Shown: positions 10,766 to 22,173 of the stretch, piece by piece
How positions within the stretch are numbered: position 1 is the stretch's first letter
Layout: each line of letters starts with the position of its first letter
Source of the DNA: Riptortus pedestris
Lineage: Eukaryota; Arthropoda; Insecta; Hemiptera; Alydidae
DNA length: 64,000 nt
NCBI GenBank assembly: GCA_019009955.1
Contig: CM032231.1
Coordinates: 40,206,001-40,270,000, forward strand
Direction of reading: 5' to 3'
Notes under the pieces: model-generated
What the model was told of the DNA's origin: nothing
Database searches by the model: none
Seen by the model: only the letters and a program-made list of their open reading frames with translations
Position numbers and translations under genes: made by a program

Positions 10766-11077
10766 CACTCTGCGAGCTGAGAGATAATTGGATACTGTTA
10801 GTAGATTCTTACTGTAATTGTTGATGCTACTACAATTAATGCAGTCTTTTCTTCTCGGGCCAGCTTCGTTCTCCACCCTACAATAGGGCCAATTCAGGAG
10901 GCCCGTTATATATTATCAGATGATTCAGGCGATGTAGTAGTACGTCCAATATCGGCTACCAGAAGGTAGTGTAAACCATTTTGTGCTTATTAAACTCGGC
11001 GATGATTTGGAGATGGAAACAATTAAAAACAGATTATATTCCATCTATTTAAATACAATTCTAAGGTATGTCTGATT
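10766..11077. other. Intergenic DNA, no feature recognised
   Basis: Nothing supportable. Confidence 0.4.
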
Positions 11078-11078
11078 T

Positions 11079-11254
11079 CCTATTTGAATAAGTTTCTATG
11101 GAGTTTCATACTATTCGAATGGCACCAAAATTGAAAATCTTGTCTCTCTGAGGGTCTTCGCGTTTGTTACTAAATCACTATAAATCGGCCTAGAAGATCT
11201 TTATGGACGTTTATATTTGTCTGGCAATTATCCCAAGGTACAATTCGAATTTTT
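11079..11254 (+). repeat. RepB, copy 2
   Basis: Matches the other two RepB copies from ATTCGAATGG to CAATTCGAATTT, plus about 30 upstream bases (TATTTGAATAAG) shared with copy 3. The left end of an HLE follows directly at 11253. Confidence 0.75.
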
Positions 11255-11373
11255 TAGCAGATTTCCTTTAAGGGAAATCAGTTATTGAGGTCGCACTCAT
11301 GACGCGATTTTCGAAATATTTCTTCAAATGTCCATCGATCCTACCCAGGAGATGACGAAAATGAGATCCGTTC

Positions 11374-11433
<60 letters not shown>

Positions 11434-12213
11434 CTGTTAGCGCTCTATTGGTCGTAATTTTTGTTTGATCGTTACCAAACTCAATATTTAAACGTTTTAA
11501 GTAAAAAGAAAGTTCGTTAATGGCTGAAATCGGACCAGAGGGAGGGGGGTTTAGAGGGGGAGCTTGACTACTAAAATTTGATTGATTGAGATAATTATTA
11601 TAAATTGTAGTACTAGATATAGTAAATAGTTTTCAATAAAATTAATATGTTATATTCTGATATATTTCAGTAATTGTTTTTCTTTCCTGTGAGAAGTTGG
11701 GAGGTGTTATAGTTTACGTTTCAGACAGATAGATAGATAGATAGATATATTTGTCTGTTAACGCTCTAGCGGTCGCAATTTTCGTTTGATCGTTACCAAA
11801 CTCGATATTTAAACGTTTCATGCAAAAATAAAGATCAAGTTCGTTAATGGCAGAAATCGGATCAGTGAGAGGGGGGGGTTTAGAGGGGAGGATTTTCGAA
11901 AATTCGAAATATCTCCGTTACTATACGTCGGATCGAAAAATTATATAGTACCAATCTTATTACAAATTTAATTTACTACAAATAATGTTATATACATTTA
12001 TTCTGTATCTTGAATATTAACCGAGATATTTGCATTTCTCTGTTTTCAGCGTCTGAGATGAGATCGGTTAACTTCGGGTCTAGTCGTGAGTTTCCGTCAA
12101 GAGCTAGTTCGGGCCGTTCCCTTAATTGTTTGACTCTCTATTCTGAAATTTCTCTATTCTATAACTTCACGTGGGAAATCTGCTTAGTTTACGCAGCCCC
12201 TGCGGGACGGACT
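11253..12213 (+). mobile_element. HLE, composite (two elements or an internal duplication)
   Basis: A left end with TTTCCTTTAAGGGAAATCAG is followed by a TA core (11381-11429), the post-core block and the G-run block to about 11570. Then comes the subfamily-specific segment AAAATTTGATTGATTGAGAT to about 11705. A second GATA core (11726-11747) and a second post-core block follow, ending in the hairpin CGCAGCCCCTGCGGGACGG at about 12205. Two core blocks in one unit imply a nested or recombined copy. The 88-codon frame at 12010-12276 is an artefact of the right half. Confidence 0.75.
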
Positions 12214-12219
12214 TTTATT

Positions 12220-12395
12220 TTCTATTTGAATAAGGTTCTTTCGCCTTTCAGACCATACGAATGGCATCAAAATTGAAAATATTGTCTGTCTGACTGTCCT
12301 CCAGTTGGTTACTCAATCAATCTAAAACGGCTCAAAAGATCTCTATGGGCTTTTATATTTGTGTGTCAATTATCCTAAGGCACAATTCGAATTTT
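12220..12395 (+). repeat. RepB, copy 3
   Basis: Begins TCTATTTGAATAAGG right after the HLE end and terminates at CAATTCGAATTTT. Confidence 0.75.
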
Positions 12396-13240
12396 CAACT
12401 AGGAAGGGGGTGGAGGTTTCATTCGATGTGAGAATACATATCCATCCACCACCTTCGTTAGTTTTGATTTTATTTTATGTTAAACAACTAATTCTGTTTA
12501 GAATAAGGAGTATGATCCTAAAACGTTATTATTTTTTTTTAACTTCGAAGACCTGACTTCCGACTTAAAGACGCCTCAGAATTTATTCCTGTTCTATCGA
12601 AATTCCGTAACAAGAGTGAAAAATATTTTTTTTACGAGTTTGGGGAATGAATGTTGTTGCATGAGCCATTTTATACTTTACTACTCCCTCAGGAATAGGT
12701 GTTTACAACAAAAAACATATCCGTCAAAACTACTGTTCGGCAGTGTTTCGTTAATATTGGTTTTATCGGATAAAATGTAAAGAATGACTTGTGCTTGGAC
12801 TTGTGACCGGCATCTGTCAACTTCTATGTATTTCTATTACAACAGAATGCCTGAACGAAATTTTATCCTATTTTTTCTCTGGATACTAAGATGATAATAC
12901 CGTTTGATTTTGACCGGAAATGAGGTATTTTGATCCTAAAAACTATATTAAAATCGTCAAAATTCGCACAGTAGATATTCCACGCTTCGTGCTCAAAACG
13001 TATTACTAATATTACTAATTTGATGACTATAAACGGATTACTGCACATTTACTATATGCTACTGGGAGGGGTATTTGAGTTATTGATAAATATTCCCGGA
13101 TGAATTTGTGTATCAAATCGTTATAATTCCACGGGTAACTATTTCCGTTAACGTCAGTTAACACTCTAGTATATATAAGCTTATATAATAATAATACTTG
13201 TATTTAGCCTCTATAAAAATGTATAGCGCGTATGTAACGC
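12396..13240. other. Intergenic DNA, no feature recognised
   Basis: No repeat or gene is recognised by eye. Confidence 0.4.
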
Positions 13241-13244
13241 ATAT

Positions 13245-13740
13245 AAAATGGTATGTGTGACCGATCCTGAGTCTGGCAAGAAATACTTCGTCCCGTCTAG
13301 TACTCCTATGGCTCGATGACCACTCCATAATAGTACTTTTGATACTGCGGGGGTCGTTCTTTACTTCCATCCATTCTGATTGCCATTTGTTTAGGATTCG
13401 GTGGCGTATATGTCTCACTATGTCTTTATACGTATAATAAGTTTGTTTGAGTAATTAATTTAGACTGGTAATATGCTGTCGAACTAAGTCCAAGGTCCTC
13501 GTGTCCTGGCAGTCAATATAGGGTAATTGTATTTTGGTATGTTTGTAGTTTATGAATTTCTTTTGTTATGTTTAATGATATTGGGTGAGTGATGTGAATG
13601 TATCGGAGGGTTAATAATAAGCTTAGTGAATCTGAACAAATTAGTGTGTGTTTGGGCTTTGATGATGTAGGTGTCATGTTTTTAAGTGCCAACCAAATTA
13701 CGTGGAGTTCAGCTCCAAGTATACTATAGTGGGTTGGTAA
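13245..13740 (-). pseudogene. Non-LTR retrotransposon RNase H relic
   Basis: Minus-strand text around 13735-13520 contains GAELHVIWLALKNM and ICSDSLSLLLTL, the Glu and Asp positions of LINE-type RNase H, and then HPISLNITKEIHKLQ. After a frame break, MRHIRHRILNKWQSEW, SSHRSTRRDEVFLARLRIGHT follow (13418-13255), which is the typical end of the RNase H domain in LINE ORF2. Similarity ends at RIGHT; the zinc motif that should follow is absent here. At least one frameshift and a stop lie in the 13420-13510 joint. Confidence 0.85.
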
Positions 13741-14498
13741 CTTTTCTGAAAAAAACTTCTCTTTCTTAATAAATAAAAACAAAACAATGAATTTACACGG
13801 TGTATAAATACCCTGTTTTAAACGTACGATATAAGTAGGCAATAGAGTTTTTTGCTGAGAATCTCAAATTTAGCCGTTAAAATTTGGGAGGTGGCTAAAA
13901 TCTAAAAGAATACATTAGTTTATTTAGTCATACTGCCATACTTTATGTAAGTGGGCAGTTGCTGTTTACGTGTTTTTTGTATTAGCAATTTCATTCATCT
14001 CTCCGCTATACCGCAAATCCCTTGAGCATTTACCAAAAGTCTTACTTACATGATGTGAAGGTAGCCAAAACCTTCTCTTTATATTCCAACACCATAATTA
14101 TAAAATCATCAACATATGCTCACCTCTTTACAAATATTACATTTTAAAATTAATAATCCTGTAAAAATACAAAAGTTTCCAGGCCAAAACTCCAGCCTGA
14201 ATTTCTGACTGTAAATTTGTGTTTGTTTTTATTTCATGTTACTTGCGTTTTCTGTTTCGTATTCTTAGTTTTTCCTGTTTTAATAGCTCGTATTGCATTT
14301 TTCTTGTTATTTTTTTCAAATTTAAATCATTCTTTTTATTTCTGTTTTTGTACACGAGTAATATCGGCTAGCAGTGAACTGTCCACAATAAATAATAATA
14401 AAGTAATAATCCCCTAGAAATCTACATTATATTTCTATTTGAGTGACTTTATTTCTGGTTGCGTTGTTAATTTAGGTGATCCTGTTAAAATTAAATGA
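13741..14498. other. Intergenic DNA, no feature recognised
   Basis: Phenylalanine-rich frame at 14217-14417 is low complexity. Nothing else is supported. Confidence 0.4.
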
Positions 14499-14708
14499 TT
14501 TATTAACGTCCAATTTTTGCAACGAAGGCTAATTGGGACGGGTTATCTACAGGTTACCACCCTTTTCTAGCCCAGGGTGGGACGTAGGATTTTATTTAAT
14601 GAATTCCGTCACTGAATACATTCCTTTGCCCAGGCGGGAATCGAACTCGCCACTCTCGGTCTACCATGTGAGATTAAGGTTCACGCTTTAACTCACATGG
14701 CTATCCTG
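14499..14708 (-). mobile_element. tRNA-derived SINE, nearly full length
   Basis: Minus-strand copy: tail TTTATTAACG at the left, body ACCACCCTTTTCTAGCC, head GAATCGAACTCGCC and CTTTAACTCACATGGC at the right. The head retains B-box-like and A-box-like text. Confidence 0.85.
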
Positions 14709-14749
14709 TTTCTGGTCGTTGATAAATATTTCTACTGGAAAACCCAAAA

Positions 14750-14885
14750 TAGAAAATTATTTCTATTAAGCTTCAACGAACTCACTATATAAAGTTCTTA
14801 AACCCAGTCTGGCTAGATAAGAGTTGTCACCTGTAAATAACGCGTCCCGATTATTCTCAGAAGCAGAAATTGGACGTTAGTGAAT
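14750..14885 (+). mobile_element. SINE body fragment, degenerate
   Basis: CCCAGTCTGGCTAGATAAG, GTCACCTGTAAATAACGCG and ATTGGACGTTAGTGAATA match the SINE body and tail with many changes, in opposite orientation to the copy 40 bases away. Confidence 0.6.
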
Positions 14886-15545
14886 ATCCTTTTTCCCCCG
14901 ATAAAGTAGCCCGAAGGAAGTGTTCTTAAGGCACATTATTGAAGTTCCAAAAAAGGAAAAAATAGACCCTAATAAAAAATTGATGACTAAAGCAAAGCTC
15001 ATTGAGCTGTCTGCATTTTATTAGGATGTCTACTTTTTCCCCCCTTTTTCCCCCTCTATTTCTTTCCTGGCGAAGGGAATGAAAAGTTTCCCCGGTTGAC
15101 AGATTTATATATGCGGTCTGGGAGGTCTCGAAGGGTTTCTAGGTCTTGACCTGCTTTTTCCCCTCTCCGAGGGAATTTGTAAGGGATATACCATTTTCCA
15201 GGGCTTGTTTGTATTCCGCTGATCTTAAAATATGAATAACACACTCAAGCAATAAAGTCAATGTTTGATTAAATTGTCAAACATTCTTTTCGCTTGAATA
15301 ACATTCTTTCTTTTGTGTACTTTAAGTTCAATATTCAAATTGACTTACTTACTGAAGTTAGCCTACACATTCCCCTAATACTACAACAGTTTATAATCAT
15401 AGCATATTCTCACAAATTTAAAAATGTTACAGTTTTAAATTAATAATCCTTTCAAAATGAACACATTTTAACTTCAACTTAAATTTCTGACTGTATATGT
15501 GTGCTTGTTTTAGTTGATGTAATATATGTTTCTCTCTTTTGCTCT
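14886..15545. other. Intergenic DNA, no feature recognised
   Basis: Contains pyrimidine-rich CCCCCTTTTTCCCCC near 15040-15056. No gene is supported. Confidence 0.35.
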
Positions 15546-15547
15546 GT

Positions 15548-15548
<1 letters not shown>

Positions 15549-15580
<32 letters not shown>
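15549..15580. repeat. (TG)n microsatellite
   Basis: Uninterrupted TG/GT for about 32 bases. Confidence 0.95.
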
Positions 15581-15805
15581 GATGTGAATGTGATTGTGAA
15601 TGCACGAATAAGAATTTTATTTATGTTCATATTAATTTTCTAATATTTATTTTATTAGCTCTAACAATTGTATTTATATAATTCTTTTTGTAATCTATTA
15701 CTCATTATAGGTTTTAATTATTTGTTCATTCTATACCTTTTAAAATTAAATCTTTGGCTTTATTTATTATTCTGGATTTGTGCTGGCTGGTGGAGGTCCA
15801 TCATC

Positions 15806-16021
15806 AACGGAAGGATCAAAAAGGTCAAACACCTCCACTCTTAATACTTCTTTATTACAGGCAAATTACTTTCGGGGCGAACTGCCCCATCATCAGTGCT
15901 GTGATGTGTTGTGCCAGTAGTTGACACCAGCTGTAGCTTGACGGGCTTCATCACTCTGGACTTTGCCAGTAATAAAGAAGTATTAAGAGTGGAGGTGTTT
16001 GACCTTTTTGATCCTTCCGTT
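15806..16021 (-). mobile_element. Penelope-like hairpin with hammerhead-like core
   Basis: A perfect 52-bp inverted repeat (15806-15857 and 15970-16021) encloses a 112-base loop. The stem extends inward by GGCAAA/TTTGCC with one mismatch. On the minus strand the loop contains CTGATGA, a 5-bp GGGGC/GCCCC hairpin with loop AGTTC, and GAAA (15896 down to 15870), which is the conserved architecture of a hammerhead ribozyme core and stem II. A GTGATG/CATCAC pairing could form stem I. Penelope-like elements are known to carry hammerheads. The expected pairing right after GAAA is imperfect, so cleavage activity is uncertain. Confidence 0.65.
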
Positions 16022-16440
16022 TATTTATTATGTTTCTTTCAGTGTCCAATCAGTTTCATAAATTACCGTAATTTCTATTATTATCAGGTGGACAAATATT
16101 GACTATCTATTATACTGTTGGGGCTTAAAATACATACAGGACAATATAGGAACATTATTGTATTGAGAATGAAGCTGTCACAGGTTTCAATAAAGGCTAT
16201 CTCTTTCACAAAACAATTTTTTCCCCTTTGGATATGCGCTATCGCCGACTCGGACCTGAATTCTGAATGCATTAATCTGTATATTGGGACGCTTCAGCTG
16301 GATTCAACTCATAGAGTCAAGTGGGTGTTTTGTAAATCTGATAATTTTGGATTGAAAAGAACAAAAGGTTAGGCCAAAGTGCTTTTTTTATTTGTGATTT
16401 ATTCCCAATATGGATTCGGGACTGTATTCACCGAAGGTGT
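16022..16440. other. Unassigned DNA between two Penelope-like fragments
   Basis: Overlapping open frames on both strands (16118-16372 plus, 16272-16084 minus) have no recognisable domain. Confidence 0.35.
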
Positions 16441-16549
16441 GCTCTATACCTCGTAGGAGAGTGTTATCAGAGCTTTCCGGAGAGTTGTGTTATAGTGATA
16501 AAACTGCATTTCCTGACAGCTCTTAGCCTGGGTAAATGAATGAGTTTTA

Positions 16550-16690
16550 AAGTGAGAAATGAACGCCCTAGTTTCCATTAAAGAAAAAAAAAACCCGTCT
16601 ATTTCAACTATGTGCATTTTCAGAACGCTGTCTTCAATCTTCAGTGCTTGTTGACACAAAAAAAAAACAACCTTGAATGTCAATCAAAAA
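16550..16690 (-). mobile_element. Degenerate Penelope-like end with hammerhead-like motif
   Basis: On the minus strand CACTGAAGATTGAAGACAGC leads via a short possible stem to CTGAAAATGC (16644-16618), then TGAAATAGACGGG. This order matches the cores at 15.9, 39.6 and 59.6 kb, with CTGAAGA instead of CTGATGA. A-rich runs flank it. Confidence 0.45.
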
Positions 16691-17370
16691 AAAAAATGTA
16701 AAATTCATATTACTTTTTAAATTTTAAAACAGGTTAAAAATGTGAAAAGCACCATTATTAAAACACGCAGGAACGCTTGTAAACAGATAAAAAGTGACCA
16801 TTATGTACCAAATTAATAAATATAACTGGCTAAAAATATGTACAAATGTTCATTAATATGTAAATTTGAAAATCAAAAACCGATTACATAAAAACTATTA
16901 TATCGACAAAAAGTACTTTAAAACCATTGTAAAAAGTGAAAACCAGGCAGACACGTATTGGGGAGTAAATCAGGACTAGTTTGCCCATCGATATTGATTT
17001 GGTTCTCTTCCACCCTGCATCTTTATATCAAGTACAAGTTGTGGCTGTTCAGCCTACTGACGTAGGCCATCTGATGGAGTACGTACTAATTAATAAATGT
17101 ACTAGGCACGGGGCACGGGGTTTACGAAGAAATTTTCATCACGAAGGTACTACGTAAACTATGCAGGTTTCACTGGAATATGATACGCTGATGATCTCAT
17201 CATCCAGTCTATTCTTTATTTCTTACGTCTGAATGCAAATAGAAATGTTAACTATAATGTAAGTTGGACTTAAGATGTTTAGTGGCAGAGGTACTTAAAA
17301 TGAAAATCGGATCAGTAGAAGTAAGTGGTGGTTTTCAAAAGGCTGAACCCCCCCCCCCCCAAAAACAATA
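16691..17370. other. Intergenic DNA, no feature recognised
   Basis: A small local duplication GGCACGGGGCACGGGG occurs near 17106. Otherwise nothing is supported. Confidence 0.35.
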
Positions 17371-17374
17371 AAAA

Positions 17375-17641
17375 AATCTGGGTTAATATTCAAGATAGAG
17401 ACTCAAATGTATATAAAAAAATTAATATGAAACAAACTTTGTAATAATATTGGTTGGAATTTTCGACATCCCCGTCTAAATCCTCCCTCCCACTGATCAG
17501 ATTTCAACCTTTAAGGAAAGTGGTCTTTAATTTGACATAAAATGTTTATGTATCCAGTTTGGTAACGATTAAACATAACGATTGCGACCAATATAGCGTT
17601 AACTAATTATACAACAACATCTACAGGGGTAAGGACCCTCC

Positions 17642-17715
<74 letters not shown>
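17375..17715 (-). mobile_element. HLE internal fragment with TA/AG core
   Basis: GGTTAATATTCAAGATAGAG, a C-rich block with CTCCCACTGATCAG, and TGGTAACGATTAAACATAACG lead to a TA tract (17645-17690) followed by AG (17691-17715). Both termini are missing. An extra C-run sits near 17347-17360. Confidence 0.65.
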
Positions 17716-17720
<5 letters not shown>

Positions 17721-18180
17721 TTAAGATAAATATTGTGCGAATAATAACAATATAGACACATTTTGTTGTTTTTTTTTGAGTCTGGTAAATCCTAAATGCT
17801 TTTACAACAAACCGTGATATAGATTTCATGAAGTGAATTTAATATATTTCAATAATTCTAATCTAATTTACTAACTAATTCTAATGGTAAAATTACTTTA
17901 ACGCTGTTCAATGATATGCCTATCCTTGCAATTTATTGAACAGCTAAAATCACAATATAAGTCCTAAACGAATGTTCGCCTACTAATCGTGTACAATCTG
18001 TCGTGTACAATAGAATATATAACAAAAACACTCACAAAAAGTAATACATTCACAAATTGTTCATATTATGAGTTTACTCATTTACACTAAGGTAGTCAAA
18101 CGTTTTCCGAACTGCTATAATGAACGTATAACGCCTATTCAATTTATTGACGTCGTAAATATTTACAGTTTGTATTGACT
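17716..18180. other. Intergenic DNA, no feature recognised
   Basis: Nothing supportable. Confidence 0.4.
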
Positions 18181-18265
18181 ATATATATATATATATCAAC
18201 GAATCTCATTTTTGTCATCTCCTGAGTCCTTACTCCTGCCCCTTATGGGAAATCTGCTAAATGCA
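18181..18265 (-). mobile_element. HLE palindrome-end fragment
   Basis: A short TA tract, CTCATTTTTGTCATCTCCTG and TTATGGGAAATCTGCTAAAT match the palindrome end and its inner flank. The intervening part of that arm is partly deleted. Confidence 0.65.
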
Positions 18266-19449
18266 CGGGCTAGGAGAACTGGAATACCAATTTTTAATAA
18301 TAGGACCAGGAGTATCAGGCTAGTGGAAAATTCTGTAATATATCGTTGATTAGTACACAAACCATTTGTGTTTGGATAGGACGAAGGAAAAACATTCCTT
18401 TTGCTCCTGTCTGACCAAGGAAAAACATCAAAGCACGCTGGAAGGAAGATAGAGTTTAGCCATTGAAAATGTATCAAGGAAATTGATTACTTACTTTACA
18501 TGGGAAGTTTGTATCTTTCAAGTAACATCTGCGTCTCGGACTTTCCTTGCTTTTTATAAAGTTTATGCACACTGCCAGGAACTTAATAAACTTTATACCA
18601 GCCAATCGACGGTAGTTCCTATGAGCGTATATACATTAATATATGTCTCTTACCAAATGTAATTAATTATCGATTTGTATCTTTAAGCATATTTACACTA
18701 ATTATAACCATATTTACTCTAAATATAAGTGTATTTACTCTAGTAATATAACAGTTTAGCTTGGAGGACCTTTATTTTTGCAATATTTGTCCTTTCTACA
18801 TACTTAGGTATTAAATAAACGATTTGTAAATGGATATAAGGCCACCACTCAAGGGCTACGTGACCTAAACAGATTTCTTACATCATGTGAATGTGGGTCA
18901 TACCCTTCAGAGATGATGTCAGTATCACATTCAATTCATGATTTGTCCCTTTCTGTTGATCGTAATAACAAACTTGAAAATATTCTGGCCGTGAGAAGTG
19001 TCTAGCTTTAATAGTTTACACTGAAAAGTATTCTTATTGAAGGCTAAAAACGCAACGATTCAATAACTCCATTAATTTTTGAGGAACGAAACTATGTTTA
19101 GAGCTAAAATTGTCGGTCAATACTCGATAAACAAGGCCACTTAAAATTTTTCTGTCCGAATGAAATAATTAATTAATGGAGAAAATAAAAAATATTTGCC
19201 AACCAATAAAACTGGCATGTGTTACAGACATGCAGAAATATATCTTTTGAGTTTCATTTAAATAATCCTTTTCCTGTCATGACACTTCAAAGGAAAAATA
19301 ATCACATAATAATAGTTTAGTCTGTTGAAAAACAATGAAAAATACAGTATGACAGTTTTCATAGGTCAAATAATTCAGAATATAAATTCGTATATTCATA
19401 ATATCGTATCATCATATTAAGTCCTATGTTCATATCATCCGAATCATAT
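18266..19449. other. Intergenic DNA, no feature recognised
   Basis: A minus-strand frame (18477-18196) overlaps the HLE fragment and has no known domain. Confidence 0.4.
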
Positions 19450-19537
19450 GGGGGTCAGACTAGTCATGTGAGCTAAAGCGTTGACCTTAATCTCACATGG
19501 TAAGCCTACAGTGGCGAGTTCGATTCTGGATTTTGGT
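19450..19537 (+). mobile_element. SINE tRNA-like head only
   Basis: AGTCATGTGAGCTAAAGCG, TCTCACATGGTAAGCC and GCGAGTTCGATTC are retained, but the SINE body is absent after TTCTGG. It is preceded by ATCATATGG, also found before the copy at 21523. Confidence 0.75.
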
Positions 19538-19860
19538 AAATACAGATTTAATAAAAATTAAGGTAATTATAGATATAGGAACAGTTACCTCCAGAATTTT
19601 ATTAGACGGTGACATACGCTAATAATCTTTTGAACGTACCTTTTGTTCGTATGTCAAAGCTATATTCTGTGGAATAAGAAAAATTGTTTTTAATAATTCT
19701 GTCATGAGTGCAACTTAAATTTTTATTAAAAATTAAAGTTCAGATTTGTTTATTAAAGAAGTTTTAAATACTATCAAATTATTCAAAATTTAATAATATT
19801 TTTACTGACAGTAATTGCGTACTTTTTACGGGGGGCATTGTATGAATACTTCTCATTTAG
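19538..19860. other. Intergenic DNA, no feature recognised
   Basis: Nothing supportable. Confidence 0.4.
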
Positions 19861-20633
19861 AAAAGTCCGTCACGCAGGGCCTGCGTAAACTAACCAGATT
19901 TCCCTCGTGATGTTTAACAATAGATAAATCTACATACTGGTAACACAACAGCACCGTCAACATCAAGAGAATAAACACAAACGATAATAAGAAACCTCTA
20001 GACGGGAAGCACCTGAAATGAAAACAAACAGATGTGCCAACTTCTCACAGAAAAGAAAAACAATTATGGAAATATATCAGAATATAACGTATTCATTTTA
20101 TAAAACTATTTATTATATCTAGTACAGTAATTTATAATAGCTCAGAATAATTTTTATCTCAATCAAATCAAATTTTAGTAGCCCAAGAACTTAAGAAGAG
20201 GTGTGGTCACTATAATATATTTGCATTTATCTCATATAATAAAGGTCTCTTGAAAGCAATTTATAGTATTTAAGCTTCGAATAATGTGATTTATTATATA
20301 ACAGAGTATTGTTTATATAACATGAGTAGAAGTGAAGGTTTGCTGAAGGCTGAAAAATGCAAATATCTCGGTTAATATTCAAGATAGAGAGTAAATGTAT
20401 AGAACAATATTTATAGTAAATTTAGTTTTCAATAAGATTGGTTTTATACAATATTTTGATCTAAAGTATGGTAACGGAGAAATTTCGAATTTTCGAAAAT
20501 CCACCCCTCTAAAAACCCCTCTCACTGGTCCGATTTCAGCCTTTAACTATCTTCGTCTGTCTTTTTGCATAAAACGTTTAAATATCGAGTTTGGTCACGA
20601 TCAAACAAAAATTTCGACCGCTAGAGCGTTAAC

Positions 20634-20676
<43 letters not shown>

Positions 20677-20800
20677 TTTTAACGGACCTCATTTTCGTCA
20701 TCTCCTGGGTAGGATCGATGGACATTTGAAGAAAAGTTTCAAAAATCTCGTCATGAGCACGACCTCAATAGCTGATTTCTTTTAAGGGTAATCTGCTAAC
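19861..20800 (-). mobile_element. HLE, complete long subfamily
   Basis: Runs from AAAAGTCCGTCACGCAGGGC to a palindrome end TTCTTTTAAGGGTAATCTGC. It includes the long-subfamily segment (ATATATCAGAATATAACGTA, CTAGTACAGTAATTTATAAT), the internal blocks, and a TA core at 20634-20671. The 95-codon frame at 20395-20682 is an HLE artefact. Confidence 0.8.
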
Positions 20801-21390
20801 ACTCGAAGGAACTACTTACAAACATTTAAACTGGTGGTACTTATCAATTTTAGATAATTATATATTTATAGATTATAGTTTGCTATGTTTCCATTATTAT
20901 TTATAACTTACTAAATTTTTCAAATATTATCGGACTGGAAATTAATTAACTAAAGTACTAAAACCTTCAATAGAACATTATTTTCCTTTTGTTGAGCAAA
21001 TTACCCGCTGGCTGAAATAACGTATTGTTCTATTTTCTACCGAACTTGGGAAGTCTGGGGCCTATTAGAATGAAGTACAGCTCCATGATTGTTCTTCAAA
21101 AGTTATACAATTCTCTCATTTCATTAACATAAAGCTATTTTATACATTTCTCCCTCGCTTCAATCCCCAAATTCTAATCCTTCGCTTTGACTTAAAATAA
21201 ATAATAAACAAGGTAATTGTATTATTCCGTGAGCAATGAAAATTATTGTGTCTTCATATTGTCTTTAATTAAAAGAAGGTTTTGTAAATAGAGTTTGCCA
21301 TTTCTCAAGTATATTTTTATTTCGTTTTAATAATAATTTAAAATTTAATTCAGAAAAATAAAAATTGTAATTGAATTAATAAAAATTAAT
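20801..21390. other. Intergenic DNA, no feature recognised
   Basis: Nothing supportable. Confidence 0.4.
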
Positions 21391-21515
21391 TGCTGCGTAA
21401 ACTAAGCATATTTCCCATGTGAAGTTTTACAATAGAGAAAACGAGAGCCGAACAGTTACGGAAACTGCCGAACTAGCTTTTGCCAGAAACCCACGACTAG
21501 AACCGAAGTTAGCGT
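21391..21515 (-). mobile_element. HLE hairpin-end fragment
   Basis: GCTGCGTAAACTAAGCATAT, CATGTGAAGTTTTACAATAG and CCGAACTAGCTTTTGCC match the hairpin end and its inner flank. The terminal AAAAGTCCGTCACGCAGG is missing. Confidence 0.7.
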
Positions 21516-21522
21516 ATCATAT

Positions 21523-21772
21523 GGGGCTCAGATCAGCCATGTGAGTTAAAGCGTTGACCTCAATCTCACATGGTAAGCCCACAGTTGCGAGTTCGATTCT
21601 CGCCTGGGCAAAGGAAATTATTTAGTGACGAAATTTATTAAATAACATCCCCCCAGGGCTAATAATAAATAAAGTCCCACCCTGGCTAGAAAAGGGTGGT
21701 AACCTGTAGACATCCCGTACCAATTAGCCTAAGTTGCAAAAAGCGTACGTTAATAAATAATAATAATACATA
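21523..21772 (+). mobile_element. tRNA-derived SINE, near-complete
   Basis: Head GATCAGCCATGTGAGTTAAA with B-box-like GCGAGTTCGATTC, then the body interrupted near 21655-21675 by CCAGGGCTAATAATAAATAA, and a tail AATAATAATA. A 102-codon frame begins in this tail and runs into the next feature. Confidence 0.85.
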
Positions 21773-21787
21773 TATTATTATAATATC

Positions 21788-22012
21788 AATATATCAAGAA
21801 TTGGCTATAGAGCTCAAAGTGGTACACAAACTGAAATCTGCCATAGTTGCGCCTATTATAGTAAGTTCAAGTGGACTCGAGCCAAAAGCAACAATGGCAG
21901 GCACCAAGAATTTAAATCTGCCAACAGCAATTATAAAAGAAGCAAAGCAAGGGGTACTTCTTGATATTGCCAGAATAGTTCGACAATTTTTAAATTCCCC
22001 TTAACATGTCAC
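21788..22012 (+). pseudogene. Non-LTR retrotransposon, C-terminal end of pol
   Basis: The plus-strand frame reads YQELAIELKVVHKLKSAIVA, PIIVSSSGLEPKA and NLNLPTAIIKEA, ending at a stop after VRQFLNSP. This is the characteristic last segment of a large class of LINE ORF2 proteins. The 60-80 bases beyond the stop (CATATCGCTTGG..., then AATAATACAA) are likely 3' UTR and tail. It is 5' truncated and abuts the SINE tail, so the apparent 102-residue protein is a fusion artefact. Confidence 0.85.
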
Positions 22013-22101
22013 AATGACAAACTCCATATCGCTTGGATTTTCCCCCGATATGGATTTTACTCCTGTTTTTACTGAGTATAAACCTCCCCCATAATAATAC
22101 A

Positions 22102-22104
<3 letters not shown>

Positions 22105-22173
<69 letters not shown>

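Noticed and set aside
12010..12276. 88-residue frame ending PYEWHQN
   Set aside because: It spans the right half of an HLE and the start of RepB; similar frames appear in other HLE copies (56191-56382, 56469-56720) and differ by frameshifts.
16444..16683. 79-codon minus-strand frame as a Penelope protein
   Set aside because: No reverse transcriptase or GIY-YIG motif is visible; it overlaps only the hammerhead-like end and A-rich runs.
21696..22004. 102-residue protein
   Set aside because: It is an accidental read-through from a SINE tail into the C-terminal end of a LINE pol relic.
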